Shown here: piece by piece, positions 1 to 5,907 of the stretch | Layout of the letters: each line of letters opens with the position of its first letter | Numbering within the stretch: position 1 is the first letter of the stretch | Origin: CANRIN01 sp964493515 | GTDB lineage: Bacteria; Bacillota; Clostridia; Oscillospirales; JAAYOS01 | Reading direction: 5' to 3' | Assembly (NCBI GenBank): GCA_964493515.1 | Contig: CAZBNJ010000022.1 | Span: 1-26,656 of the forward strand | Length of the DNA: 26,656 nt | The notes under the pieces: generated by a model | Seen by the model: only the letters and a program-made list of their open reading frames with translations | The model's database searches: none | Told to the model about the DNA's origin: nothing | Program-made: the position numbers and the translations under genes

Positions 1-29
1 CACCTTCCTCTTGGCACTTAATGGTCACG

Positions 30-49
30 TTGTTTAATTTTCAAGGTGC
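30..49 (-). promoter_or_regulatory. boxA-like element in a probable rRNA leader
   Basis: The minus strand reads GCACCTTGAAAATTAAACAA, closely resembling the CTTTGAAAACT-AAACAA boxA/leader sequence found before rRNA genes in Bacillota, where it supports antitermination. It lies about 85-105 bases downstream of the predicted transcription start. The identification rests on remembered family sequence. The rest of bases 1-134 holds a short inverted repeat (TTTGA/TCAAA) and no gene. Confidence 0.6.
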
Positions 50-134
50 AGTCCTGTCTCCACGCCGCCGGCAATTTGAACGCTCAAACACCATTTGCGT
101 GCCCCGCATGATGTGGAAATCACCCCAGGCGGGA

Positions 135-168
135 ATTATATTATAACGCGAACGGTTTTCTCTGTCAA
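135..168 (-). promoter_or_regulatory. Strong vegetative promoter, probably of an rRNA operon
   Basis: On the minus strand TTGACA (168-163) and TATAAT (145-140) are both perfect consensus hexamers, separated by exactly 17 bases. A second TATAAT overlaps at 140-135. Upstream of the -35 box lies an A/T-tract-rich stretch (about 171-205) that looks like an UP element. No start codon with a ribosome site follows before the window edge, and a boxA-like element lies in the transcribed leader. I infer an rRNA operon promoter reading off the left edge; the rRNA itself is not in view. Confidence 0.8.
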
Positions 169-304
169 TACCTTTTTCAAAGTTTTTCAGAAAAAATTTT
201 CGCACCCGCCGAGACCACGAAACCCTGCGATTTCGGCAAGCTTAGTTAGTGTACAACAGGTTTGACTGTTTGTCAAGCGGCTTTTCTTATTTTTTCAAAC
301 TTTC

Positions 305-341
305 CGACAAAACAAAACGGACGACGCAAGCCGCGTCGCCC
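305..341 (-). terminator. Rho-independent terminator after the lipoprotein gene
   Basis: On the minus strand a 9-bp stem, GGGCGACGC with GCGTCGTCC (one G-U pair) around a 5-base loop, is followed by GTTTTGTTTTG. It starts about 18 bases after the stop codon of the lipoprotein gene. The rest of the stretch from 169 to 304 holds only the A/T-rich region upstream of the leftmost promoter. Confidence 0.85.
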
Positions 342-359
342 GTCTTTTCGCTATGTAGC

Positions 360-767
360 TTACTTTGCGCTGAAAGTCTTGCTCGCGAGTATGCTGCCGT
401 CGGCGTTGACATACTTAACAAGCACGGTCGGGTTCGCGATGTTCAGCTCGGTCTTGAGCTGGGTGGCGATTCCCTCAAAGGTGCTCGCCTGCTGATCAAG
501 CGCCGCTCCAAAAGCCTCACCGAGCACGTTGTCAGTGTTGTCCAGCTGCTCTGCGAAAGAGCAGGCATAGATCAGCTGCTCGCCCTCCACGCTGATGTCC
601 AGCTTGATGCCCATCTCCTCATACGCGCTTGCCTGCGTCTGGATGAGGGTCTGGAACTCGTTCGACTCGACATACTTCTTCAGCGCCGCCGCGCCGTCCT
701 GTCCTCCGCAGGCTACCAGCGAAAACGCCAGAACTACCGCGAGGAAAAGTGCTGCAAATCTCTTCAT
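360..767 (-). CDS. Small secreted lipoprotein (DUF4854-like)
   Basis: A 135-residue protein of unknown function, anchored outside the cell membrane. The N terminus is a typical lipoprotein signal: Lys2-Arg3, a hydrophobic stretch and the lipobox LVAC, with Cys20 as the lipidated residue. The remaining 115 residues are soluble, with acidic and amide-rich helices, and end in a short beta-rich segment (about 110-135). I chose the ATG at 767 because GGGAGAG lies just upstream and the signal peptide starts there; an upstream ATG at 860 would lie in front of the signal peptide and overlap the promoter. The overall pattern resembles the clostridial DUF4854 family as I remember it, which has no established role. 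The gene has its own promoter and terminator, so it is monocistronic. Confidence 0.8.
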   Translation of the reverse strand: MKRFAALFLAVVLAFSLVACGGQDGAAALKKYVESNEFQTLIQTQASAYEEMGIKLDISVEGEQLIYACSFAEQLDNTDNVLGEAFGAALDQQASTFEGIATQLKTELNIANPTVLVKYVNADGSILASKTFSAK

Positions 768-796
768 TTCCACTCTCTCCCTAAACAATTTTTGTC

Positions 797-819
797 GAAA
801 CCGGCTGTGTGCCGATTTC
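797..819 (-). promoter_or_regulatory. Leader hairpin upstream of the lipoprotein gene
   Basis: The minus-strand RNA can fold GAAATCGGC-ACACA-GCCGGTTTC, a 9-bp stem with one G-U pair and a 5-base loop. It lies between the predicted transcription start and the ribosome site. It has no T-tract, so it is more likely a stability or regulatory structure than a terminator. Function unknown. Confidence 0.45.
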
Positions 820-831
820 AAAACCTTGGAT

Positions 832-860
832 ATTCTATCACCGCGCATAAGCTCCGTCAA
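832..860 (-). promoter_or_regulatory. Promoter of the lipoprotein gene
   Basis: On the minus strand TTGACG (860-855), a 17-base spacer and TAGAAT (837-832), with TGA directly before the -10 box as in an extended -10 promoter. It lies between the end of the membrane protein gene (891) and the lipoprotein start (767). Confidence 0.75.
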
Positions 861-890
861 TAGTCAAAACGACGAAAAATACGCGGTCGA

Positions 891-1337
891 TCAGGCGAAG
901 ATTCCCCACAGCAGCGACGCAAGCCCGGCGATCAGGCAGAGCCAAAGCCCCGCCTGCACAGAACCGATGCTTCCGACGACTATGACCACCGCAAACGCGG
1001 CAGCCGCGATGACGAATATCAGCAGCCCACAGGCGGTCATTCCCTTCGGTCGATCGCCAAACGACGTCACAACGGTGCGCACGCCAAACGCGAGCGAGCC
1101 GACGGTCATGAGCGCCAGCAGGATGAAGATGGCGGTGATCAGGCTGGACATCGCGCTGAAATCGAGCATCGCTCCCAGCGCGCCGAGGCTTCCGCTCGCG
1201 CTCAGCCCGCCTACTATCACGCTCAGCAGCGACATCCCGCTGTACCACGGCAGGAATATCCCTATCCCTATGGCGAGCAGTATGAGTATCGCCCCAAGCG
1301 TCTGCGGCGTCAGCCCAACGTCCTTCGTCTTTCTCAT
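891..1337 (-). CDS. Four-helix membrane protein of unknown function
   Basis: A 148-residue, very hydrophobic protein that I do not recognise. Four membrane segments can be seen, at about residues 12-32, 57-80, 102-125 and 129-147, with a Gly/Ser-rich loop (about 34-55) between the first two and a short charged loop (SFGDRPKG) between the second and third. The start has a good ribosome site (AGGAG, 8 bases before ATG). The gene begins only 15 bases after the stop of the QueT gene, so the two are almost certainly co-transcribed. This could mean a role linked to that transporter, but nothing in the sequence shows a substrate. No terminator is evident after it. Confidence 0.7.
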   Translation of the reverse strand: MRKTKDVGLTPQTLGAILILLAIGIGIFLPWYSGMSLLSVIVGGLSASGSLGALGAMLDFSAMSSLITAIFILLALMTVGSLAFGVRTVVTSFGDRPKGMTACGLLIFVIAAAAFAVVIVVGSIGSVQAGLWLCLIAGLASLLWGIFA

Positions 1338-1352
1338 AATCGGTTACTCCTG

Positions 1353-1856
1353 TCAATTTTGTGCAAAATATTTTTTCAGCGGACGAATATTCGGCAGAGC
1401 ATAGATAAGCGGCAGGCCAAGTCCGTAGCACGCGCCGAGCTGACCGACACCGACGGTGACCATGTTCCACGCGAACACTCCCCAGAAAGCCGCGCTCGTG
1501 CCCGCCATGCTGTACGCTATCACCGCGCCGACGACCACCGCGTTTATCAGCACCGCCGGCAGCGGCACGAGCACCCTGTGCTTCGTCCGCGCCGCGATAA
1601 GTCCTGCGGCAAGCGTCGCAAGGCTGCCGAACACAATGTCCATCCAGCCGAATCCGCCGAACAGGTTCGCAAACGCGCAGCCGACAGCCAGTCCCCACGC
1701 CGTATGCGGCATAAAGAACGGCAGCACGCAGAGCGCCTCGCTGAACCGGAACTGTATCGCGCCGAAGCTGAGCGCCGGCACGAGCAGCGTCAATGCGGCG
1801 TATACCGCGCCGACCATCGCCGAGATGACGATGTCCCTTATCCTCTTGCTATTCAT
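1353..1856 (-). CDS. queT: QueT family queuosine-precursor ECF transporter S component
   Basis: A 167-residue integral membrane protein, probably the substrate-binding S subunit of an energy-coupling-factor importer for a queuosine precursor. Family features are the FRFSEALCVLPFF segment (residues 37-48), the GLAVGCAFANLFGG segment (55-68) and the DIVFGSLATL segment (73-82), all characteristic of QueT (formerly DUF988). Five to six membrane helices are apparent. QueT proteins work with shared EcfA1/EcfA2/EcfT subunits, which are not in this window. The start has AAAGGGG upstream (9 bases). The gene follows the M3 peptidase on the same strand after a 111-base leader that can fold in alternative ways and may carry regulation. 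The specific substrate is inferred from the family, not from the sequence. Confidence 0.85.
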   Translation of the reverse strand: MNSKRIRDIVISAMVGAVYAALTLLVPALSFGAIQFRFSEALCVLPFFMPHTAWGLAVGCAFANLFGGFGWMDIVFGSLATLAAGLIAARTKHRVLVPLPAVLINAVVVGAVIAYSMAGTSAAFWGVFAWNMVTVGVGQLGACYGLGLPLIYALPNIRPLKKYFAQN

Positions 1857-1945
1857 TTTTCATTACCCCTTTACGCGGAAAAGCAGTCCGCGCCTTTCAA
1901 ATTTACAGTCGGACGCCCTACTTCTCATTCGTGACGCCTAACTTA
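1857..1945 (-). promoter_or_regulatory. Structured leader in front of queT
   Basis: In the minus-strand RNA a GTCCG segment can pair with a downstream CGGAC, while the overlapping GCGCGGA can instead pair with TCCGCG just before the ribosome site AAAGGGG. The two pairings exclude each other. queT genes are often controlled by preQ1 riboswitches, but I could not match this leader to the preQ1-I or preQ1-II consensus, and I do not remember preQ1-III well enough to test it. No clear promoter is visible in the leader. Confidence 0.35.
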
Positions 1946-1962
1946 CATCATTATTAATGATG
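1946..1962. repeat. Perfect 17-bp palindrome between pepF and queT
   Basis: CATCATTA-T-TAATGATG is a perfect inverted repeat with 8-base arms and a single central base, five bases beyond the stop codon of the M3 peptidase gene. It is AT-rich in a GC-rich setting. There is no T-tract, so it fits an operator or an mRNA 3' end structure better than a classical terminator. Confidence 0.6.
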
Positions 1963-1967
1963 CGCTC

Positions 1968-3671
1968 TTACTTCAGCGCGCTCGTGTCAAACTCGTCGAG
2001 GAACTTCTTCGCGGTCGTCGCAACATCCTCGAGCGCAGCGTCGCCGAACGGAGTTGCAAGCCCGGCGGTCGCGACAAGTCCGTCAAAGGTCTCGGTACCC
2101 GCCTTGCGAACGAGCGCCATATAACGCTTCCACGCGTCGTCGCGGTCGCGCTGGATGCACGCCCAGAACTGGAGCGCCACCGTCTGCGCCAGGCAGTAGT
2201 CGATGTAGTAGAACGGGCGCTGATAGATGTGCGACTGACGTTGCCAGCCGCGTCCCTCGCCGTAGAACGGTATCTCGGCGATCTTCAGCCACGGGCGATA
2301 GGTCGCCTCCAGCTTCTTCCACTCCTCGTGACGCTGCGCCGGCGTGAATTCGGGGTGCTCGTACACGATGTGCTGGAAGTGGTCGACCATCGTGCCGTAG
2401 GGTATGAAGCAGATGGCATACGCGAGATGCGAATAACGATACTTGTCCGCGTCCGCTCCGAAGAAGTCCTCCGACCAGCTCTCGGCAAAGAACTCCATCG
2501 ACATCGAGTGGACCTCGCAGCTCTCGAGCGTCGCGTGGCGGGATGCCATCGGCTCGATGTTGCGCGCCATATACGCCGCAAACGCGTGACCGCACTCGTG
2601 GGTCACGACCTCGACGTCGCCCTGCGTGCCGTTGAAATTCGCGAAAACGAACGGTGCGCCGTACTCCATCAGGGTCGCGCAGTGTCCGCCGCCCGCCTTG
2701 CCCGGCTTGGACAGCACGTCGAGCAGCTCGTGGTCGTAGAGGAAATCGACAAACTCGGCGGTCTCGGGGGACAGCTCGTGATACATCTTCCTGCCCGCCG
2801 CGAGTATGTCGTCCGAGCTGCCGCACGGAGTCGCGTTGCCGCTGCGGAACACCAGTCCCTCGTCCGCGAGCGTCATCGGATAGGGCAGATTCGTGCGCTC
2901 CACCTGCTCCTTTTTCAGCGCGGCGGCGACCGGAACGAGATACTTAATTACCGCGTCGCGGAACTTTGCCACGTCCTCGGCGGTATAGCTGTTGCGGCAC
3001 ATATTGTCATAGCCGAGCGGGAGATAGTTGTCATAGCCCAGCTTCTTTGCCATTGCGGTGCGGACCTTGACCAGCTTGTCGTATATCTCGTCCAGCTCCT
3101 CGCCGTGCGAGTTGTACCAGTCGCCCTCCGCCTTCCACGCGGCGTGGCGCAGCTTGTCGTCCGGCGACACCTTGAACGGCGTCATCTGCGGCAGGGTGCG
3201 CTTCTCGCCCTCAAAGTCTATCTGCGCCGACGCGATGAGCTTGGAATACTCGTTGACAAGACGGCTCTCCTCCTGAAGGTCGGCGATGATCTCCGGCTTG
3301 AAGCAGCGCAGCCTTATCTCGTCGTTCTTGAACATCAGCGTGCCGAACTCCTTCTCGAAGTCCTTGCGGAACGGCGAGGCGAGCAGCGCATTCGTCCACT
3401 CGCTGCTAAGCTCGTTTATCCGCGGCCTGGTGTTCGACCAATACTCGCGCTCCTTTGCGTAGTATTCGTCGCGGGTGTCTATCTGATAGCGGTTCATGCA
3501 CACCGACGAATAGGTGCTGACATGAGCATCCTCCTTCTCGCGCGCGAGAAACGCCTCGCGAGCCTCGGCATAGGTCTTGGCGTTTTTCAGCGCGGCGAGC
3601 GACTTCTCATGCGCGGCCTTGATCGTCTCAAACTCTATGCGCTCATACGGCAGTTCCCAAAACTTCTTCAT
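1968..3671 (-). CDS. pepF: M3 family oligoendopeptidase (PepF-like)
   Basis: A 567-residue cytoplasmic zinc metallopeptidase that cleaves short peptides. The zinc-binding motif HECGH is at residues 358-362 and the third ligand is Glu386 in the EVHSM segment, both hallmarks of family M3. The mainly helical N-terminal half (1-330) and the length fit oligoendopeptidase F-type enzymes of Bacillota. There is no signal peptide. I chose the ATG at 3671, nine bases after AAGGAGG; an in-frame TTG one codon upstream is possible but sits closer (six bases). The gene follows the PPOX-fold gene after 48 bases with no terminator or clear promoter, so they may share a transcript. Likely role: recycling of imported or intracellular peptides. 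Confidence 0.93.
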   Translation of the reverse strand: MKKFWELPYERIEFETIKAAHEKSLAALKNAKTYAEAREAFLAREKEDAHVSTYSSVCMNRYQIDTRDEYYAKEREYWSNTRPRINELSSEWTNALLASPFRKDFEKEFGTLMFKNDEIRLRCFKPEIIADLQEESRLVNEYSKLIASAQIDFEGEKRTLPQMTPFKVSPDDKLRHAAWKAEGDWYNSHGEELDEIYDKLVKVRTAMAKKLGYDNYLPLGYDNMCRNSYTAEDVAKFRDAVIKYLVPVAAALKKEQVERTNLPYPMTLADEGLVFRSGNATPCGSSDDILAAGRKMYHELSPETAEFVDFLYDHELLDVLSKPGKAGGGHCATLMEYGAPFVFANFNGTQGDVEVVTHECGHAFAAYMARNIEPMASRHATLESCEVHSMSMEFFAESWSEDFFGADADKYRYSHLAYAICFIPYGTMVDHFQHIVYEHPEFTPAQRHEEWKKLEATYRPWLKIAEIPFYGEGRGWQRQSHIYQRPFYYIDYCLAQTVALQFWACIQRDRDDAWKRYMALVRKAGTETFDGLVATAGLATPFGDAALEDVATTAKKFLDEFDTSALK

Positions 3672-3719
3672 CAATACAGTCCTCCTTAATAATTACGCCC
3701 AAATTTGAACTCACTAAAA

Positions 3720-4112
3720 CTAAAACTCGAACTCCTCCGTACCGAGCCCACCGACCAGCTTGCATTTCGCTCCGGTCAGCCGGATGCAGGCAAAGTTCGG
3801 ATCGTCCACCGTGTGCAGCTTTTGCAGGAACGGGCTTTGCTCAAGCGCCCACTCCTTGACCTCCGGGCGGTCGTCTATGACGGCGCAGGCGGTGATGCGC
3901 AGCCACTCGCCGTCCTTGCCCATGCAGGCGATCTCCACCTTCGGGTTCGCGAGTATCTGCTTTACGACATCCTTCTGCTTGTCGCTTACGATATACACGC
4001 CGCCGTCGAACTCAAACACTCCGCCGAACGGACGCACGCGCGGTTGATCGCCGTCGGTGGTGGCTATGTAGAACACTCCGGCGTCGCCCAGAAACTCAGC
4101 CGCCTTGTTCAT
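3720..4112 (-). CDS. Pyridoxamine 5'-phosphate oxidase-fold flavoprotein
   Basis: A 130-residue protein of the split-barrel PPOX/FMN-binding superfamily. Family traits include FYIATTDGDQPRVRPFG near the N terminus (residues 14-30), a beta-strand with GGVYIVSDKQKDVVKQI (37-53) and NPKVEIAC (56-63). These small clostridial proteins are usually annotated as FMN-binding oxidoreductases of unknown substrate; true PNP oxidase activity is unlikely at this length. I chose the ATG at 4112, because GGGAGGG lies 5 bases upstream, while the ATG at 4127 overlaps that ribosome site. It has a promoter of its own (4143-4171), divergent from the metallophosphoesterase gene. Confidence 0.85.
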   Translation of the reverse strand: MNKAAEFLGDAGVFYIATTDGDQPRVRPFGGVFEFDGGVYIVSDKQKDVVKQILANPKVEIACMGKDGEWLRITACAVIDDRPEVKEWALEQSPFLQKLHTVDDPNFACIRLTGAKCKLVGGLGTEEFEF

Positions 4113-4142
4113 AATATCCCTCCCCATTTTAATACTGTATTG

Positions 4143-4171
4143 ATTATACTACTACCCTACGGAAAACGCAA
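4143..4171 (-). promoter_or_regulatory. Promoter of the PPOX-fold gene
   Basis: On the minus strand a perfect TATAAT (4148-4143) is preceded after 17 bases by TTGCGT (4171-4166), a weak -35 match. It lies 30 bases before the start codon and is divergent to the promoter at 4206-4234. Confidence 0.6.
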
Positions 4172-4205
4172 GTGCAACCTGTGTCCCCCTACGAGCGCGT
4201 GCGAC

Positions 4206-4234
4206 TTGACTTCCCTATTTCTCCATGATATTCT
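4206..4234 (+). promoter_or_regulatory. Promoter of the phosphoesterase-deaminase pair
   Basis: TTGACT (4206-4211), a 17-base spacer and TATTCT (4229-4234), with TGA immediately before the -10 box (extended -10). It lies 36 bases before the start codon at 4271. Confidence 0.65.
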
Positions 4235-4270
4235 ATTCATATCTTACGACAGAAGAAAGGCGGGTCGGAT

Positions 4271-5347
4271 ATGGAATGGAACGGCGAAGTCCGCGTTCTG
4301 CGGGCAAACATCGCGACAAGGCGCATCCTTGTCACAAGCGATATCCACGGTGACCCGGATGGTCTCAAAGCGCTGCTCGCAAATTTGGCGTACACGCCCG
4401 GCGAGGACTCCCTCGTCATCCTCGGCGACATGGTGCAGAAGGGCGCGCGGAACTTGGACACTGTTCGGTATGTCATGGAGCTTGCGAAGGCTGAAAACGT
4501 GTTTGTTCTCATGGGGAACAACGACCTTTTCACGCTGGAAGGCACCGACGAGGAACTGCTGACCCACGCCCGCGAGTTTCCCGGACGCTCCGTCCTCGGG
4601 GAGATGGCTGCCGAGATGGGGCTTCCCTTCCCCGCCGACGTGGGCGAGACCCGCGCGATACGCGAGAAAGCAGAGCAGGTTTTCTCCAAAGAGTTGGACT
4701 TCCTGCGCGGACTGCCACACATCCTTGAGACGGAGAAATTTCTCTTTGCCCATGCCGGTCTTACCGACGAAAACCTGGAGCGTCAGGAACTGGAGTATGT
4801 CCTTGCCGCGCCGCGTTTTCACGAGACGGTGACCCACACCTTCTCAAAGATGCTGCTGGTCGGACACTGGCCCGCCACCAACTACCGCACCGACGGGCTG
4901 AACTACGCCCCGCTGTACAGCGAATCGCACAACGTGCTTTCGATAGACGGCGGCAACAACCTGAAGAGCTTCGGGCAGCTCGACGGCGTGATACTGGACA
5001 GTGCGACCGGTTCGTGGGGCTGGGTCGGCGTGGACAATTTTCCGAAAATGCGGACGACGCACGCGCAGAGTGCCGACGACGGGACGTGCATCGTCTGGCC
5101 GGACAACTCGGTCGAGCTCATCGAACGCGGAAGCGAGTTCTCCCGCTGTCGTGCGGCAAAAAACGGCATCGAGCTGGACATCCCAAACGAATTTCTTTAC
5201 GAGGATAAAAGCGGGCTTCGATGCAGTGACATTACCGACACCCGTCTCGGTGTGGATGAGGGCGAGACCCTCAGCATCGTGCGAGAATTCAGCGACCGAC
5301 TGCTTGTCAAAAACGACCGCGGCGAGGTAGGCTTCCTCTTCAAGTAG
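4271..5347 (+). CDS. Metallophosphoesterase, calcineurin-like
   Basis: A 358-residue cytoplasmic phosphoesterase of unknown substrate. The dinuclear metal motifs are in order: SDIHGD (residues 23-28), GDMVQKG (52-58), GNND (82-85), HAG (161-163) and GH (198-199). In the third motif the usual catalytic His (GNHD/E) is Asn84, which may shift the activity; other subfamilies also vary here. The catalytic domain ends around residue 245. The last 110 residues are a beta-rich extension with no motif I recognise, followed by an SH3-like tail (VREFSDRLLVKNDRGEVGFL). The gene has its own promoter and is followed after 29 bases by a deaminase-like gene, suggesting a joint role in nucleotide or cofactor metabolism, though that is inference only. 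Confidence 0.85.
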   Translation: MEWNGEVRVLRANIATRRILVTSDIHGDPDGLKALLANLAYTPGEDSLVILGDMVQKGARNLDTVRYVMELAKAENVFVLMGNNDLFTLEGTDEELLTHAREFPGRSVLGEMAAEMGLPFPADVGETRAIREKAEQVFSKELDFLRGLPHILETEKFLFAHAGLTDENLERQELEYVLAAPRFHETVTHTFSKMLLVGHWPATNYRTDGLNYAPLYSESHNVLSIDGGNNLKSFGQLDGVILDSATGSWGWVGVDNFPKMRTTHAQSADDGTCIVWPDNSVELIERGSEFSRCRAAKNGIELDIPNEFLYEDKSGLRCSDITDTRLGVDEGETLSIVREFSDRLLVKNDRGEVGFLFK

Positions 5348-5376
5348 CCAAAATACAAAACAAGGGAGAAAAGCAC

Positions 5377-5814
5377 ATGGATATTTGGGAAAAACTATAT
5401 CAAGCGGCAAAATCCGAGTACCATCCGGAGGAAGTCACTCCGTTTATCACCGCCCACCACGTCGTAGCCGCTGTCGAGGCGGAGGACGGACAGATTTTCA
5501 CCGGCTTCTGCATTGAGGGCTGCAGCGGCGTGATAGCGCTCTGTGCCGAGCGAGTCGCCGCGCTGAATATGTATATGCAGACTGGTCAGACAGTCATAAA
5601 GCGGATGATTGCTTTTCGCAGCGCGCCTCCGAAAGGGCCGGGCGGCGGGATGCCCTGCGGTGCGTGCCGCGAGTTCATGCTCCAGCTCTCGCCAAAAAAC
5701 AGGGACATCGAGGTCCTCGTCGACTACGACACGCGCGAGACGGTGCGGCTCGGCGATCTCCTGCCCGGCTGGTGGGGCTGGAAACGCTACGCCGAGGCCG
5801 GTCTCAGCGACTGA
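5377..5814 (+). CDS. Cytidine deaminase-like zinc enzyme
   Basis: A 145-residue protein of the cytidine deaminase fold. Zinc and catalysis motifs are present: CAE at residues 56-58 (Cys ligand and catalytic Glu) and PCGACREF at 93-100 (Cys94 and Cys97 ligands). The length and the LLPGWWG segment near the C terminus match small homotetrameric cytidine deaminases and their relatives such as blasticidin-S deaminase. Whether the substrate is cytidine is not certain; the long GPGGG stretch before PCG differs from textbook Cdd. The start has GGGAG 8 bases upstream. It is the second gene after the metallophosphoesterase and ends at a strong terminator shared with the convergent hydrogenase operon. 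Confidence 0.82.
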   Translation: MDIWEKLYQAAKSEYHPEEVTPFITAHHVVAAVEAEDGQIFTGFCIEGCSGVIALCAERVAALNMYMQTGQTVIKRMIAFRSAPPKGPGGGMPCGACREFMLQLSPKNRDIEVLVDYDTRETVRLGDLLPGWWGWKRYAEAGLSD

Positions 5815-5850
5815 CTTGCGGCGGCAAGCCCACTCACATGAGGCAAGCAA

Positions 5851-5878
5851 AAACCGACGGTCTTTCGACCGTCGGTTT
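5851..5878. terminator. Bidirectional terminator between deaminase and hydrogenase operons
   Basis: A perfect 12-bp inverted repeat AAACCGACGGTC-TTTC-GACCGTCGGTTT with a T-run on either strand. It ends the plus-strand deaminase transcript and the minus-strand hydrogenase transcript. Confidence 0.93.
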
Positions 5879-5907
5879 TGTTTTGCTGTTTTGACTGTGC
5901 CGGAAAC

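Noticed and set aside
1857..1967. A preQ1-I or preQ1-II riboswitch ahead of queT
   Set aside because: The conserved core sequences, including the A-rich CUAA tail of class I and the CUUCUUU/AAAGGAG pairing of class II, are missing. Left as an undefined leader.
2229..3689. A 486-codon plus-strand open frame opposite the M3 peptidase
   Set aside because: The peptidase on the minus strand has HECGH and all other family features; the opposite frame has none.
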